64,000 bases of DNA from Pseudomonas resinovorans NBRC 106553. GTDB lineage: Bacteria; Pseudomonadota; Gammaproteobacteria; Pseudomonadales; Pseudomonadaceae. Location: the NCBI RefSeq assembly GCF_000412695.1, contig NC_021506.1, positions 1 to 64,000 of the forward strand, given 5' to 3'. The position numbers and the translations under genes were made by a program. The notes under the pieces are model-generated. The model was not told the DNA's origin, did not search any database, and worked only from the letters and a program-made list of their open reading frames with translations. Positions 7,680 to 16,331 of the stretch are shown one piece after another (the stretch's first letter is position 1; every line of letters begins with the position of its first letter).

Positions 7680-8871
7680 GGATGGTCTGAAGTAGTTGTG
7701 TATTTCTGGCTGACTTCAGCCCCTGCCGATTTTAAAAGCGGCAAATCGATCAAAAACGCTCAGATCACCCGCTTATTTCTGTGTTTTTAGCCGCCGCGAG
7801 CACCTCGCGGCAGCCATTTCCCACATTACAGGCGCACCTCTCCTGCATTCGCCAGTAAATGTCGGCGCGCCATCCACAGGTTCGACAGCGCGAACAGCGT
7901 CACCAGTTGCGCCGTGTTCTTCGCCAGACCACGGAAGCGCACCTTCACATAACCGAACTGGCGCTTGATCACCCGGAACGGATGCTCGACCTTGGCTCGT
8001 ACCTGAGCCTTGGCCTTCTCAATCTTGCGCGCGGCTTTGTACAAAGCACTGCGCTTATCAAGCTTCTTGTAAGTACTACGGCGGGCGGCGATCTGCCAGA
8101 TGACCTCCCGGCCTTCATGTTCAGGGCGTTTCTCGACGCCGGTGTAACCCGCGTCGGCACCGACCATGTTCTCATCGCCGTGCAGCAGCTTATCGACCTG
8201 GGTGACATCGGCCACGTTGGCCGCCGTGCCCACCACGCTGTGCACCAAGCCCGACTCATCATCGACACCGATGTGCGCCTTCATGCCGAAGTAGTACTGG
8301 TTACCCTTCTTGGTCTGATGCATTTCCGGGTCGCGCTTACCGTCCTTGTTCTTGGTCGAACTCGGCGCATTGATCAGCGTGGCATCGACGATCGTGCCTT
8401 GACGCAGCGACAGCCCTCGGTCGCCCAGATAGCCATTGATGACAGCCAAGATGCCGGCGGCTAGTTCGTGCTTCTCCAGCAAACGACGGAAGTTGAGGAT
8501 GGTGGTTTCATCGGGGATACGCTCCAAGCTCAGCCCCGCGAACTGGCGCAGGATGGTGGTCTCGTACAGCGCCTCTTCCATCGCTGGATCGCTGTAACCG
8601 AACCAGTTTTGCATCAGGTGCACGCGCAGCATCGCCATCAGCGGATAGGCCGGACGACCGCCTTCACCCTTGGGATAATGCGGTTCGATCAAGGCAATCA
8701 AACCCTTCCACGGCACCACCCGATCCATCTCGATCAGGAACAACTCTTTGCGGGTTTGTTTGCGCTTACCGGCGTACTCGGCGTCAGCGAAGGTCATCTG
8801 CTTCATGGGGAAACTCAGCGGGTGGAATCCGGGTATTTTGCCAAAATCTGGAAGTCTTCTTCAGAGTTTCC
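7680..8871 (-). mobile_element. IS5-family insertion sequence, copy 2 (ISPre1-like), 1192 bp
   Basis: Ends GGATGGTCTGAAGTAG at 7680 and the complementary AGAGTTTCC end at 8871. The 4-base duplication CTAG is intact on both sides (7676-7679 and 8872-8875), showing a simple transposition into the region between the ant promoter and the porin gene. It is nearly identical to copies 3 and 4; one difference noticed is the base at 8402. Because its left flank (Pant) is found again next to copy 3, this insertion is the likely source of the segment moved upstream of the car genes. Confidence 0.95.
7826..8806 (-). CDS. IS5-family transposase (copy 2)
   Basis: A 326-residue DDE transposase with the same protein sequence as those of copies 3 and 4. 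Catalytic Asp residues lie in GTIVDATLIN and MVGADAGYTGVE; the Glu is in the VEHPFRVIKRQFGY segment. It is intact and its ends are complete, so this copy is probably mobile. Confidence 0.95.
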   Translation of the reverse strand: MKQMTFADAEYAGKRKQTRKELFLIEMDRVVPWKGLIALIEPHYPKGEGGRPAYPLMAMLRVHLMQNWFGYSDPAMEEALYETTILRQFAGLSLERIPDETTILNFRRLLEKHELAAGILAVINGYLGDRGLSLRQGTIVDATLINAPSSTKNKDGKRDPEMHQTKKGNQYYFGMKAHIGVDDESGLVHSVVGTAANVADVTQVDKLLHGDENMVGADAGYTGVEKRPEHEGREVIWQIAARRSTYKKLDKRSALYKAARKIEKAKAQVRAKVEHPFRVIKRQFGYVKVRFRGLAKNTAQLVTLFALSNLWMARRHLLANAGEVRL

Positions 8872-9058
8872 CTAGAGAGTCTGGCGCCATTGGCGCTTAA
8901 TCACTGGCGATGCGGGTTTGCCCGGTGGCCGGCCCGGCATCGACCCTAACGACTCATGCTTAAAAATTTAATAAAGAAACAACTGCCAACTATTGGGGCG
9001 GCTACTTTGGTCGCACCGCTACTTAATGTGCCCGCACATTAAAAGAGAGGGATAAGTT

Positions 9059-10315
9059 ATGTTTCAAGCGAGTTGGTTTACCCGTGGTATGCAAACGGCC
9101 AGCCTGGCGGCATTAATGACCCCGATGCTGGCCCAGGCGGACTTCGTTGAAGACAGCCAGTTGGCCCTGGGGTTGCGTAACTTTTATATCGACCGCGACT
9201 TCAAGGGTGACAACCCGAAGAACTCCCGGGTCGGCAGTTGGACCCAGGGTTTTGACCTGCGCTTCAACTCCGGCTACACCGAAGGCACCCTGCAATTTGC
9301 CCTCGACGCCTCGATGCAATACGCCTACCGGCTCGACGGCGGTGGCGGCCGCGGCCCGGACAGCATCATCCCCTACAGCACCCGCCGCCAGGAGCAGGCC
9401 ACCGACTACGGGCGCGGCGGCTACACGGCGAAAGTGCGCTATTCCAAGACCGAGCTTAAATACGGCGAACACCGGCCGACGCTGCCGGTGGCCTACACCG
9501 ACGATTCGCGGCAATTGGTGACCACCTACCACGGCACGCTGATCGAATCCAAGGAGGTGGACAAACTCACCCTGACCGGCGGGCGCTTCACCGAAATCAG
9601 CGGCCGCGAATCCTCCAACAGCGAAAAAATGTACCTGTTCAACGGCCCCGATGTGCAGCGGCGCAGTGACGGCTTGAACTTCGGTGGCGCCAGTTACGCC
9701 TTCACGCCGGCCCTGACCGGCACCTACTTTTACGGGCAACTGGAAGACATCTACCGCCAGCATTACCTGGGCGCCACCTACCTGGCCGACCTGGGCAGTG
9801 GCTATGCGCTCAAGACCGACCTGCGCTATTTCAATAACAAGGAAGACGGCGATGCCCTTTATGGGCGCATCGACAACCGCTCCTACGGCGCCATGACCAC
9901 CCTGCGCAAGGGCGCCCACTCCTTTGGCCTGGGCTACCAGCGCATGCTCGGCGACAGCACGTTCCCCACCCTCAATGGCTACGCCCCGCAGCCGTACCTG
10001 GTGAACTGGTCGGCGGTTGCCTTCGTCAAGCCCAACGAAAAATCCTGGCAGGCGCGCTATGACTACGACTTCGCCGGCCTCGGCCTGCCGGGCCTGCGCC
10101 TGATGACGCGGTACATGCGTGGCAGCGATATCGACCGCGGCGCCCTGAGCGACAACAGCGAGTCGGAGCGCAATATCTACCTCTCCTACGTGGTCCAGGA
10201 GGGGCCGCTGAAGAACCTCGGCGTAGAGCTGCGCAACATCAACGTCAAGTTCCGCCACGGCAATGACTTCGACGAAAACCGCCTGATTACCACCTACACC
10301 TGGAAATTCTGGTAA
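9059..10315 (+). CDS. OprD-family outer-membrane porin (aromatic acid uptake likely)
   Basis: A 418-residue protein with a signal peptide (about residues 1-25, ending MLAQA), a start typical of OprD porins (DFVEDSQLALGLRNFYIDRD), alternating beta strands and a terminal aromatic residue (TTYTWKFW) for outer-membrane insertion. OprD/BenF-type porins form 18-strand barrels for carboxylated aromatics or basic amino acids. GAGAGGG lies about 10 bases before the ATG. Its place between antABC and antR suggests anthranilate or benzoate-like substrates; this is inference. The IS copy 2 insertion lies 187 bases upstream and could have altered its expression. Confidence 0.9.
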   Translation: MFQASWFTRGMQTASLAALMTPMLAQADFVEDSQLALGLRNFYIDRDFKGDNPKNSRVGSWTQGFDLRFNSGYTEGTLQFALDASMQYAYRLDGGGGRGPDSIIPYSTRRQEQATDYGRGGYTAKVRYSKTELKYGEHRPTLPVAYTDDSRQLVTTYHGTLIESKEVDKLTLTGGRFTEISGRESSNSEKMYLFNGPDVQRRSDGLNFGGASYAFTPALTGTYFYGQLEDIYRQHYLGATYLADLGSGYALKTDLRYFNNKEDGDALYGRIDNRSYGAMTTLRKGAHSFGLGYQRMLGDSTFPTLNGYAPQPYLVNWSAVAFVKPNEKSWQARYDYDFAGLGLPGLRLMTRYMRGSDIDRGALSDNSESERNIYLSYVVQEGPLKNLGVELRNINVKFRHGNDFDENRLITTYTWKFW

Positions 10316-10358
10316 ACCGGTGCCGCCGGCCGGTGGGGTAACACCCGCCGGCCGATCT

Positions 10359-10400
10359 GGGCAGGTAATACCCAACCCCGCCGCTGGGGAATACCTGCCC
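10359..10400 (+). terminator. Large hairpin downstream of the porin gene
   Basis: A 9-bp perfect stem (GGGCAGGTA at 10359-10367 with TACCTGCCC at 10392-10400) encloses further pairing (CCC..GGGG). It is preceded by a second GC-rich dyad around GCCGGCCG at 10324-10353. No long T tract follows, so it may be a terminator-like or mRNA-stabilising structure. The remaining 240 bases before antR contain no gene that can be supported. Confidence 0.45.
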
Positions 10401-10638
10401 GGCGCACCGGCGGCTCATCTGTGTGCGTTTTTGCAGCGCCACTGTGTGGTTTGGGGCGCGTGGGGAAGCGGGAATTCCTGGCGTTGTGCTATCGCTGGCC
10501 GATTAGTCGCTGAATGATATCCGCATATTTCGCAAGGGCCCCGCGGCGCCCCACGCGGCATGAAGATTGCTGTTTGACCGTAAGACGTGCCGTCAGAGCG
10601 CGTACAAAAAAACAGCAAACAGCCGTGGGTGCCCCGTG

Positions 10639-11652
10639 ATGAGTACAAGCCTTGATGTGCATGTTCGAGACATTCGTATAGAGCGCTATGACCTCAATGG
10701 CGCGCGACAGTGGATGGCCGGGATCTGCGGGCCGCACCTGCTCAAGACCCAGTACCCCAACCGCATCCAGTTCCATCACAGCGCCAATGTGCTCAAGTCG
10801 ATGTCCACCATCCTGGGGGTGATCGAGTACGGCACGGACGTGACGGTGGGCATCGAAGACGTCGAACACCTCAACAGCTACAGCCTCAGCCTGCCCCTGG
10901 TGGGCGAGCAGCACCTGAGCAAGGACGGCTGCCAGGTGACCTCCGACCGCGACAGCGCGATCATCGTCTCGCCCCACGAAAACCAGGAACTGACCATCAA
11001 TGGCGACTGCCGCAAGGTGCAGGTGGTCATCACCCGCGCGGCCATGCGCAAATCCCTGGAAGACATGCTGCAACGGCCCCTGGAAACGCCCCTGCGGTTC
11101 GAGCCGGTGATGGACGCGGTCAACGGCGCGTCTGCGTCCTGGTGGCGCATGGCGCGCTATTTCATCGGCGAACTGGAGCGCAGCCGCGAGCTGTACGACC
11201 AGACCTTTTTCACCCGTGATATCGAAAGTTCGCTTATCAAGGGCTTGATCCTCGCCCAGCCCAACAACTACTCCGACGAATTGCGCGACGTGCTCGGCGT
11301 GAAGCTGCCGCACTACCTGATCCGCGCCAAGCAGTACATCCACGATAACGCCCGCGAGGTGCTGCACCTGGAGGACATCGAGGCGATCTCCGGGGTGTCG
11401 CGGTTCAAGCTGTTCGAAGGCTTCAAGAAATACTTCGGCATGTCGCCCATGGCCTACCTGAAAAAGTACCGCCTCGACGCCGTACGCCAGGAAATCCTCG
11501 AAGACAACTCGGCGCGCAATATTTCGGTGATCGCCATGGGCTGGGGCTTCAACCACCTGGGCCGTTTCTCCAGCGAGTACCGCAAGTTGTTCGACGAGAC
11601 GCCCAGCAGCACCCTGCAACGCAACGAAGCCCGCCGCAACCGGTCGCTTTGA
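10639..11652 (+). CDS. antR: AraC/XylS-family transcriptional activator, AntR-like
   Basis: A 337-residue regulator with an effector-binding N-terminal half (cupin-like, KSMSTILGVIEYGTDVTVGI) and a C-terminal double helix-turn-helix (LEDIEAISGVSRFKLFEGFK; FNHLGRFSSEYRKLFDETPS). It resembles AntR/BenR/XylS regulators. The start at 10639 follows in-frame codons that lack family similarity; the ribosome site is weak. AntR binds anthranilate and activates Pant in pCAR1 (established). Here the same gene can be expected to control antABC and, through the duplicated promoter, the car operon. The identity AntR rather than BenR rests on context and recollection of the sequence. Confidence 0.82.
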   Translation: MSTSLDVHVRDIRIERYDLNGARQWMAGICGPHLLKTQYPNRIQFHHSANVLKSMSTILGVIEYGTDVTVGIEDVEHLNSYSLSLPLVGEQHLSKDGCQVTSDRDSAIIVSPHENQELTINGDCRKVQVVITRAAMRKSLEDMLQRPLETPLRFEPVMDAVNGASASWWRMARYFIGELERSRELYDQTFFTRDIESSLIKGLILAQPNNYSDELRDVLGVKLPHYLIRAKQYIHDNAREVLHLEDIEAISGVSRFKLFEGFKKYFGMSPMAYLKKYRLDAVRQEILEDNSARNISVIAMGWGFNHLGRFSSEYRKLFDETPSSTLQRNEARRNRSL

Positions 11653-11655
11653 GCC

Positions 11656-12648
11656 ATGGCCGGGTTAGCGGGGGCGGGGCTCGACCTGTCGCGGCTGTGC
11701 CAAACGCCGGTGTTCACCAGCCAATCGCGCCAGGAAAGCCATCGGCTGCTGGCCCGTGAGTTGGTCGAGCACGACCTGAGTTGGCGCGCAGGCACGGTCG
11801 ATACGGCGTTCTTTCGCGCGCAAGTGGGGCGCTGCCAACTGTTTGTGTTGCGTTATGGCGCGGAGGTTGAGGTGCGGCCCCGGCCGTTCACCGATTTCGT
11901 GCTGATGCAAATGCCCCTGCGCGGGCGCGCCAGTATCGAATGCGACGGCTTGGCCCTGGAGCTGGAAGCGGGGCAGGTGGCGGTGCTCTCGCCCAACCGC
12001 CAGGCGCGGCTGGTGTGGCACCGCGGTTGCGAACAGCTATTGCTCAAGGTGCCGCGCGCGTTGTTGCGCCTGATGCAGGAACGGCTGGTGGACGAAGGTG
12101 GGCTGGCCGCCGATTTCAGCCTGCCGCCAGCCTACCGGCTCGACACGGGCCAGGCCCGTGGCTGGCTACGTTTGGTGGATGACCTGCTGGAACAACTGGG
12201 GGCCAGCGCCGGCGAACCGGCCCATGGCCACTGGCTGCGGCACCTGGAAGAAAGCCTGCCGCTGTTTTTGCTCACCCACCCGCCGAAAGTCGAAGGTTTG
12301 GCCTTGGCCGGGTCCCCGGCCCAGCGCCAGGCGTTGCGCCAGTTGCACAAGATCGAAGGCTTGATGCGCAGCCGCCTGGGGGAAGCGCTGTCCCTCACCG
12401 AACTGGCGGCCACGGCGGGGATGAGCGTGCGCAGCCTCAACACCCTGTGCCAGCGCTGCTACGGGCAAACCCCCATGGAGCGCCTGCGCAACCTGCGGCT
12501 CGAAGCCGTGCGCGAGCGCTTGCGCGATGGCCGCGAGCTGAGCATCACCGAAGTCGCCCTGGAACACGGCTTCGCCCACCTCGGCCGCTTCGCCCGCTAC
12601 TACCGCGAACGCTTCGGCGAGCTGCCGCACCAGACTATTGCCCAGTAA
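11656..12648 (+). CDS. AraC-family transcriptional regulator
   Basis: A 330-residue protein with a cupin-type AraC_binding_2 domain at the N-terminus (FTDFVLMQMPLRGRASIECD) and a C-terminal AraC DNA-binding domain (LSLTELAATAGMSVRSLNTL; EHGFAHLGRFARYYRERFGE). It begins 4 bases after the antR stop, so both regulators are probably cotranscribed. It is not similar enough to antR to be a recent duplicate. The neighbouring unassigned Rieske operon on the opposite strand is its most plausible target, by analogy with AraC regulators next to other dioxygenase operons; this is inference. Confidence 0.85.
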   Translation: MAGLAGAGLDLSRLCQTPVFTSQSRQESHRLLARELVEHDLSWRAGTVDTAFFRAQVGRCQLFVLRYGAEVEVRPRPFTDFVLMQMPLRGRASIECDGLALELEAGQVAVLSPNRQARLVWHRGCEQLLLKVPRALLRLMQERLVDEGGLAADFSLPPAYRLDTGQARGWLRLVDDLLEQLGASAGEPAHGHWLRHLEESLPLFLLTHPPKVEGLALAGSPAQRQALRQLHKIEGLMRSRLGEALSLTELAATAGMSVRSLNTLCQRCYGQTPMERLRNLRLEAVRERLRDGRELSITEVALEHGFAHLGRFARYYRERFGELPHQTIAQ

Positions 12649-12702
12649 GTGACCGGGGGCGCGGTGGCCTGGCCGCACATTGCGCTATCACCCTCACTGA
12701 AT

Positions 12703-13085
12703 TGTGGGAGCAGTGCCTGACGCTCATCTCACCAGCACCCGCGCTCCACTGTGGGAGCAAGGGTCTTACACCGACCATTCGTCACCGCTACTCAGTGCCG
12801 CCCTCGCGAGCAGGCTCGCTCCCACAGAGGAAAAATTAAATCCCAGCCACAGCACCGTTCAATTGTGGGAGCGGGCCTGCCCGCGATGACGGCCTATCAG
12901 CCGCAGCAAATGTATCGCCTGGCTTGGACCCATCGCGAGCAGGCTCGCTCCCACAGAGGAAAAATTAAATCCCAGCCACCGCACCGTTCAATTGTGGGAG
13001 CGGGCCTGCCCGCGATGGCGGCCTATCAGCCGCAGCAAATGTATTGCCGCTACTGGACCCATCGCGGGCAGGCCCGCTCCCACAG
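12703..13085. repeat. Tandem REP/REPIN array of Pseudomonas type
   Basis: At least six copies of a REP core (TGTGGGAGCGGGCCTGCC or its complement) occur in alternating orientation. Two of the pairs are part of a 129-bp direct duplication (for example CCCACAGAGG at 12821 and 12950, followed by the same AAAAATTAAATCCCAGCC text) differing at a few bases. The block occupies the space between the converging AraC gene and the dienelactone hydrolase gene. Open frames across it are artefacts of the repeats. REPINs of this type are widespread in fluorescent pseudomonads and support a chromosomal setting for this part. Confidence 0.85.
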
Positions 13086-13116
13086 CGTTTGCCAGCCTTT
13101 ACGGGGAAGGCTGGCG

Positions 13117-14352
13117 CTAGCGTTCGGCGCTGTCCGCCCATTTGCCCATCAGGGTGTTGGAGGGCAGTTGTTCGTCGAGCAGTTTCCTCGCCGTTTCTAC
13201 CCCGGCCACCGGCAGGCCGGTGGGGTCGAGGAGGCCAATTTGCACGAGGACGCTGGCCTGGTCCCAGTAGATGTGCTCATGGCACAGCTTGTCGCCGCGG
13301 AACTTGATGACCCCCAGCATGGGGATTTCCACGTATTTGCCGGTGGGGGCGACGTTGGGCAGCATCCAGTCGATTTCGCTGGTGTGGGTAAAGCACATGA
13401 CGAATTCATCGACTATCTGCGTGGCCCCCACGGTGCGGGAGATGGGCACCAGTTTCATGTCCGGCGGGTTGGCGTGGACAAAATGGTTCTGATAGAAGCG
13501 GCTCAGTTCGCGGTAGCCCACGCCCCCGGTCATGGTGGGAATGTGGTTGACGTAGGGCTCGGCGACCATGGTCGCCATGGTCGCCGGAACATCGCGCACG
13601 GCGAATTCAAACTCGATGTGTTTTTCCCACAGTGCGGACAGGTTGTAGTGCGGGCCGATGGCCTGCCTCAGCGCGGCGATGCTGCGTTGGTGCGCCATCA
13701 GGGCGGCGGGTTTGTTGTAGTGCATGCCGCCGTGGCGGGCGAAGGCGTGGTCCACCTCGGGGTAGGTGTAGATCTCGACGTTGGGCCGCGCGCCCAGGCG
13801 TTGGCTGATGAGGGCGCGGGCATTGGCGTCGCAGTAGCCGTCCTGTTCGGCGAAGTGCAGCACCAGGTGGCCCTTGATGCGCTCGGCTTCGTCCAGCAGG
13901 TGCTCGATGCCCATGCCGTAGTAGCCCACCGCGCAGGCCACGTCGGTGCGGGTCGCGGTCAGGTAGGCGAGCTTGCCGCCCATGCAGAAACCCACGTAGC
14001 CCAGGCCGCTGGCTTCGACCTCGGGCAGCTCACGCAGGGCTTTGAAGCTGGCGTCGATGTCCTCGACGGCCTTGTCTATGTCCAGGCGCTGGAACAGGTC
14101 GATGGCGCGGGCGAAGTCGGCTTCGGTGTAGCCCAGGTCCACCCCAGGTTCCAGGCGCCAGAACAGGTCTGGCACCAAGGCGACGTAGCCTTCTTCGGCG
14201 TAGAGGTCGGCCACTTCGCGCATGTTGGCATTGATGCCGAAAATCTCCTGGCCGATCACCACCCCCGGCCCCTTGCCGCTGGCGGGGAGCGCCAGGTAAC
14301 CGCTGAAACTGCCGCTGCCGTCGCTGGCCTGTACCTTCATCATCTTGCCCAT
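13117..14352 (-). CDS. Dienelactone hydrolase family protein fused to a SnoaL-like domain
   Basis: A 411-residue two-domain protein. Residues about 1-232 form a dienelactone hydrolase alpha/beta fold with the family triad Cys123 (GFCMGGK), Asp171 (FAEQDGYCD) and His202 (EVDHAFARH), plus Glu36. Residues about 240-411 are an NTF2/SnoaL-like domain of a kind found in polyketide cyclases and dehydratases. The ATG at 14352 has GAGGTAACACC ahead of it; the longer open frame upstream belongs to the SDR gene's antisense. It is the last gene of a Rieske dioxygenase operon and probably hydrolyses a lactone or cyclic intermediate. The substrate is unknown. Confidence 0.83.
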   Translation of the reverse strand: MGKMMKVQASDGSGSFSGYLALPASGKGPGVVIGQEIFGINANMREVADLYAEEGYVALVPDLFWRLEPGVDLGYTEADFARAIDLFQRLDIDKAVEDIDASFKALRELPEVEASGLGYVGFCMGGKLAYLTATRTDVACAVGYYGMGIEHLLDEAERIKGHLVLHFAEQDGYCDANARALISQRLGARPNVEIYTYPEVDHAFARHGGMHYNKPAALMAHQRSIAALRQAIGPHYNLSALWEKHIEFEFAVRDVPATMATMVAEPYVNHIPTMTGGVGYRELSRFYQNHFVHANPPDMKLVPISRTVGATQIVDEFVMCFTHTSEIDWMLPNVAPTGKYVEIPMLGVIKFRGDKLCHEHIYWDQASVLVQIGLLDPTGLPVAGVETARKLLDEQLPSNTLMGKWADSAER

Positions 14353-14398
14353 GGTGTTACCTCGTTTTCGACTCATCAGGTGTTGTTGTTTTAGTTGC

Positions 14399-15208
14399 CT
14401 ACTGGTCACGCAAACGCTCGAACCAGGTGCGTGGCGACAGGCCCTGGTCGGGGCCGAGGATCGAGAAACCGCCGTCCACCGGGATATCGACGCCGGTGAT
14501 CCACGACGCACCCTGGCTGCACAGGAAGGCCACTACCTGGCCGATTTCCTCGCCGCGGCCCACGCGCCCGAGCGGGTGAAAGGTAGCACCGATCCGGTCG
14601 GCCACGGCCACATCGCCGCCACTGAGGCTGGCCACCGAGGGCGACCAGGTCCAGGCCGGCGATACGCTGATGACCCGGATCGCCGCCGGCGCCAGGCTCA
14701 CCGCGAGGTTGCGGGTCAGTTGCAGGAGCCCGGCCTTGGACGCTGGGTACAGGGCGCGGCCAGCGGCGCCGAACTTGCCGCCGGTGCTGCCGATGTTGAT
14801 GACCGTGCCGCCGCCCGTCATGTGGGGCGCGGCTTTTTGCACGAAGATCGCCGCCGACACCAGGTTGACGTTGAGGGTCTTGAGCCATTGCGCACGGTCG
14901 GACAGCAGCCCCTGGTCGTCATACACGCAGGCGTTGTTGACCAGGATGTCGAGGCGGCCGAACGCGGCCAGGGTGGCGGCGATGCAGGCATCGATATCGT
15001 CGTCGCGCTCGACGTCGCAGGCTGCAAAACGGCAGCGTTCACCCAATGCCTCGGCCAGGGCCGCGCCCGTGTCGCGGTTGCGTCCCACCAAGGTGACGCT
15101 GGCGCCGGCACGCAGCAGTTGGCGGGCAATGTCGGTGCCCAGGCCCTGGGTGCTGCCGGTGACGATCGCCACCTGGCCTTGCAGGTCGGCAGTCGGCAGG
15201 GGCTTCAT
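14399..15208 (-). CDS. Short-chain dehydrogenase/reductase, probable cis-diol or alcohol dehydrogenase
   Basis: A 269-residue SDR with the Rossmann motif TGSTQGLG (Thr17-Gly24), NNAC at 91-94, and the catalytic Ser141, Tyr154 and Lys158 (YPASK). The C-terminus WITGVDIPVDGGFS is typical. In Rieske dioxygenase operons such enzymes rearomatise cis-dihydrodiols using NAD+, so that role is likely here, downstream of the alpha/beta genes. Its start overlaps the stop of the isochorismatase-like gene by four bases. The exact substrate is not evident. Confidence 0.87.
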   Translation of the reverse strand: MKPLPTADLQGQVAIVTGSTQGLGTDIARQLLRAGASVTLVGRNRDTGAALAEALGERCRFAACDVERDDDIDACIAATLAAFGRLDILVNNACVYDDQGLLSDRAQWLKTLNVNLVSAAIFVQKAAPHMTGGGTVINIGSTGGKFGAAGRALYPASKAGLLQLTRNLAVSLAPAAIRVISVSPAWTWSPSVASLSGGDVAVADRIGATFHPLGRVGRGEEIGQVVAFLCSQGASWITGVDIPVDGGFSILGPDQGLSPRTWFERLRDQ

Positions 15209-15798
15209 GGCCGATCCCCCAGGGTGCTGGCGACATCGCTGAGGGTGGCGATCAGGCTCATGCTCTGCAGCGCTGCGCGGTGGGTTTCAGGGTTGGCGGC
15301 GGCGCAGGCATCGGCCAGGACCGTGACCTCGAAACCGCAATCGACGGCATGGCGCACGGTGCTTTCCACCACCGAATGGGTGGCTACGCCCGCCACCAGC
15401 AATTGGCGTGCGTCGAGCTGGCGCAGCAGGGTGTCCAGGGGCGTGCCGTAGAAGGCGTTGATGCGGGTGTGGGTGACGACAAACTCGGTGGCGCTGGCCA
15501 AGGGTTGCAGGGCGTCGTGGAACTGCGCGCCCCAGGTGCCTTCGCGCACCGCACCGCTGGCCGCCACGGCGCGCAGGATCGGCGCGTTCTGCACCAGGTC
15601 GGCGTAGTCCGGGCGATAGGCCACGCGCACATGAATGATCGGCCAGCCCCGGGCGCGGGCGCCGTGTTGCAGGCGCATGGCCGCGTCCAGCACGGTGGTG
15701 CGGGCCGGGTCGTCGGCGGCCAGGCCGACGCGGATGCGCCCATCGGGGTGCAGCACGTCGTTCTGGTAGTGCAGGGCAAGAACGGTCGGGCGCCCCAT
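15205..15798 (-). CDS. Isochorismatase-like hydrolase family protein without the usual catalytic Cys
   Basis: A 197-residue alpha/beta protein of the isochorismatase-like family, starting MGRPTVLALHYQNDVLHPDG; the acidic residue of the family triad is Asp14. The segment that normally carries the nucleophile (GV.T..CV..T..) reads GVATHSVVESTVRHA here, so Cys is replaced by Val. Family amidases need this Cys, whereas true isochorismatases lack it, so the reaction may not be amide hydrolysis. The start is at 15798 in a four-base overlap with the beta subunit gene. Function in the pathway is unknown. Confidence 0.78.
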   Translation of the reverse strand: MGRPTVLALHYQNDVLHPDGRIRVGLAADDPARTTVLDAAMRLQHGARARGWPIIHVRVAYRPDYADLVQNAPILRAVAASGAVREGTWGAQFHDALQPLASATEFVVTHTRINAFYGTPLDTLLRQLDARQLLVAGVATHSVVESTVRHAVDCGFEVTVLADACAAANPETHRAALQSMSLIATLSDVASTLGDRP

Positions 15799-16331
15799 CA
15801 GACAAATACCTCCAGGTTGGCGAACACGTCGTTGCAGTTGATGAGGTCGACGCGCTTGAGCTGGATCTTCCAGCCGCCCCCCTCCTGGCTGGCCAGTTTG
15901 TAGGTATAGCGCCCGGCCAATTGGCGTTGCACCAGGCGCCATTCGCTGACCTGGAAGGTGGCGCTCACCACCAGCAGGCCCTGGCGGTCGAGGCCTTCGA
16001 CCATCACGTTGCCCACCAGGTGGGCGGTGCGGGTGGGCGGTTGTTGCGACCAGTTGCGCGGGTTTTCCACGCGGCGGATGCGCACCTCGCGCAGCATGCG
16101 GTTTTCCCAGAACAGCGAAATATGCTCGAACGGGTTGGCCTGGCCGTGCTGCTGCGGCGCCCAGTACATGCCGCTGTCGGTGAACAAGCGGTCCCATTCC
16201 CAGAAGCGCCGCTCGTCCAGCAGGCGCGCTTCGCGGTAGAGGAACTGTTCCAGCTCACGCAGGGTGTCGCCGGGCACGTGGGCCGGGGCCAGGTTGTCCG
16301 TGGCGACGTCGAAGGTGCGATCAAACAGCAT
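15798..16331 (-). CDS. Aromatic-ring-hydroxylating dioxygenase beta subunit, substrate unknown
   Basis: A 177-residue NTF2-like beta subunit (LEQFLYREARLLDERRFWEW; later the ENPRNWSQQPPTRTAHLVGN strand and the C-terminal RVDLINCNDVFANLEVFV). It overlaps the alpha-subunit gene by 11 bases and the next gene by four, so the operon is tightly coupled. Beta subunits of this family are mostly structural. It is clearly distinct from AntB. Confidence 0.9.
   Translation of the reverse strand: MLFDRTFDVATDNLAPAHVPGDTLRELEQFLYREARLLDERRFWEWDRLFTDSGMYWAPQQHGQANPFEHISLFWENRMLREVRIRRVENPRNWSQQPPTRTAHLVGNVMVEGLDRQGLLVVSATFQVSEWRLVQRQLAGRYTYKLASQEGGGWKIQLKRVDLINCNDVFANLEVFV

Noticed and set aside
12703..13085. 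CRISPR array
   Set aside because: Repeats alternate in orientation, are few, and have no uniform spacers; they are REP elements. No other CRISPR-like array or cas gene was seen.
12751..14394. 547-codon plus-strand open frame
   Set aside because: Its first part reads through REP repeats and the rest is antisense to the dienelactone hydrolase gene.
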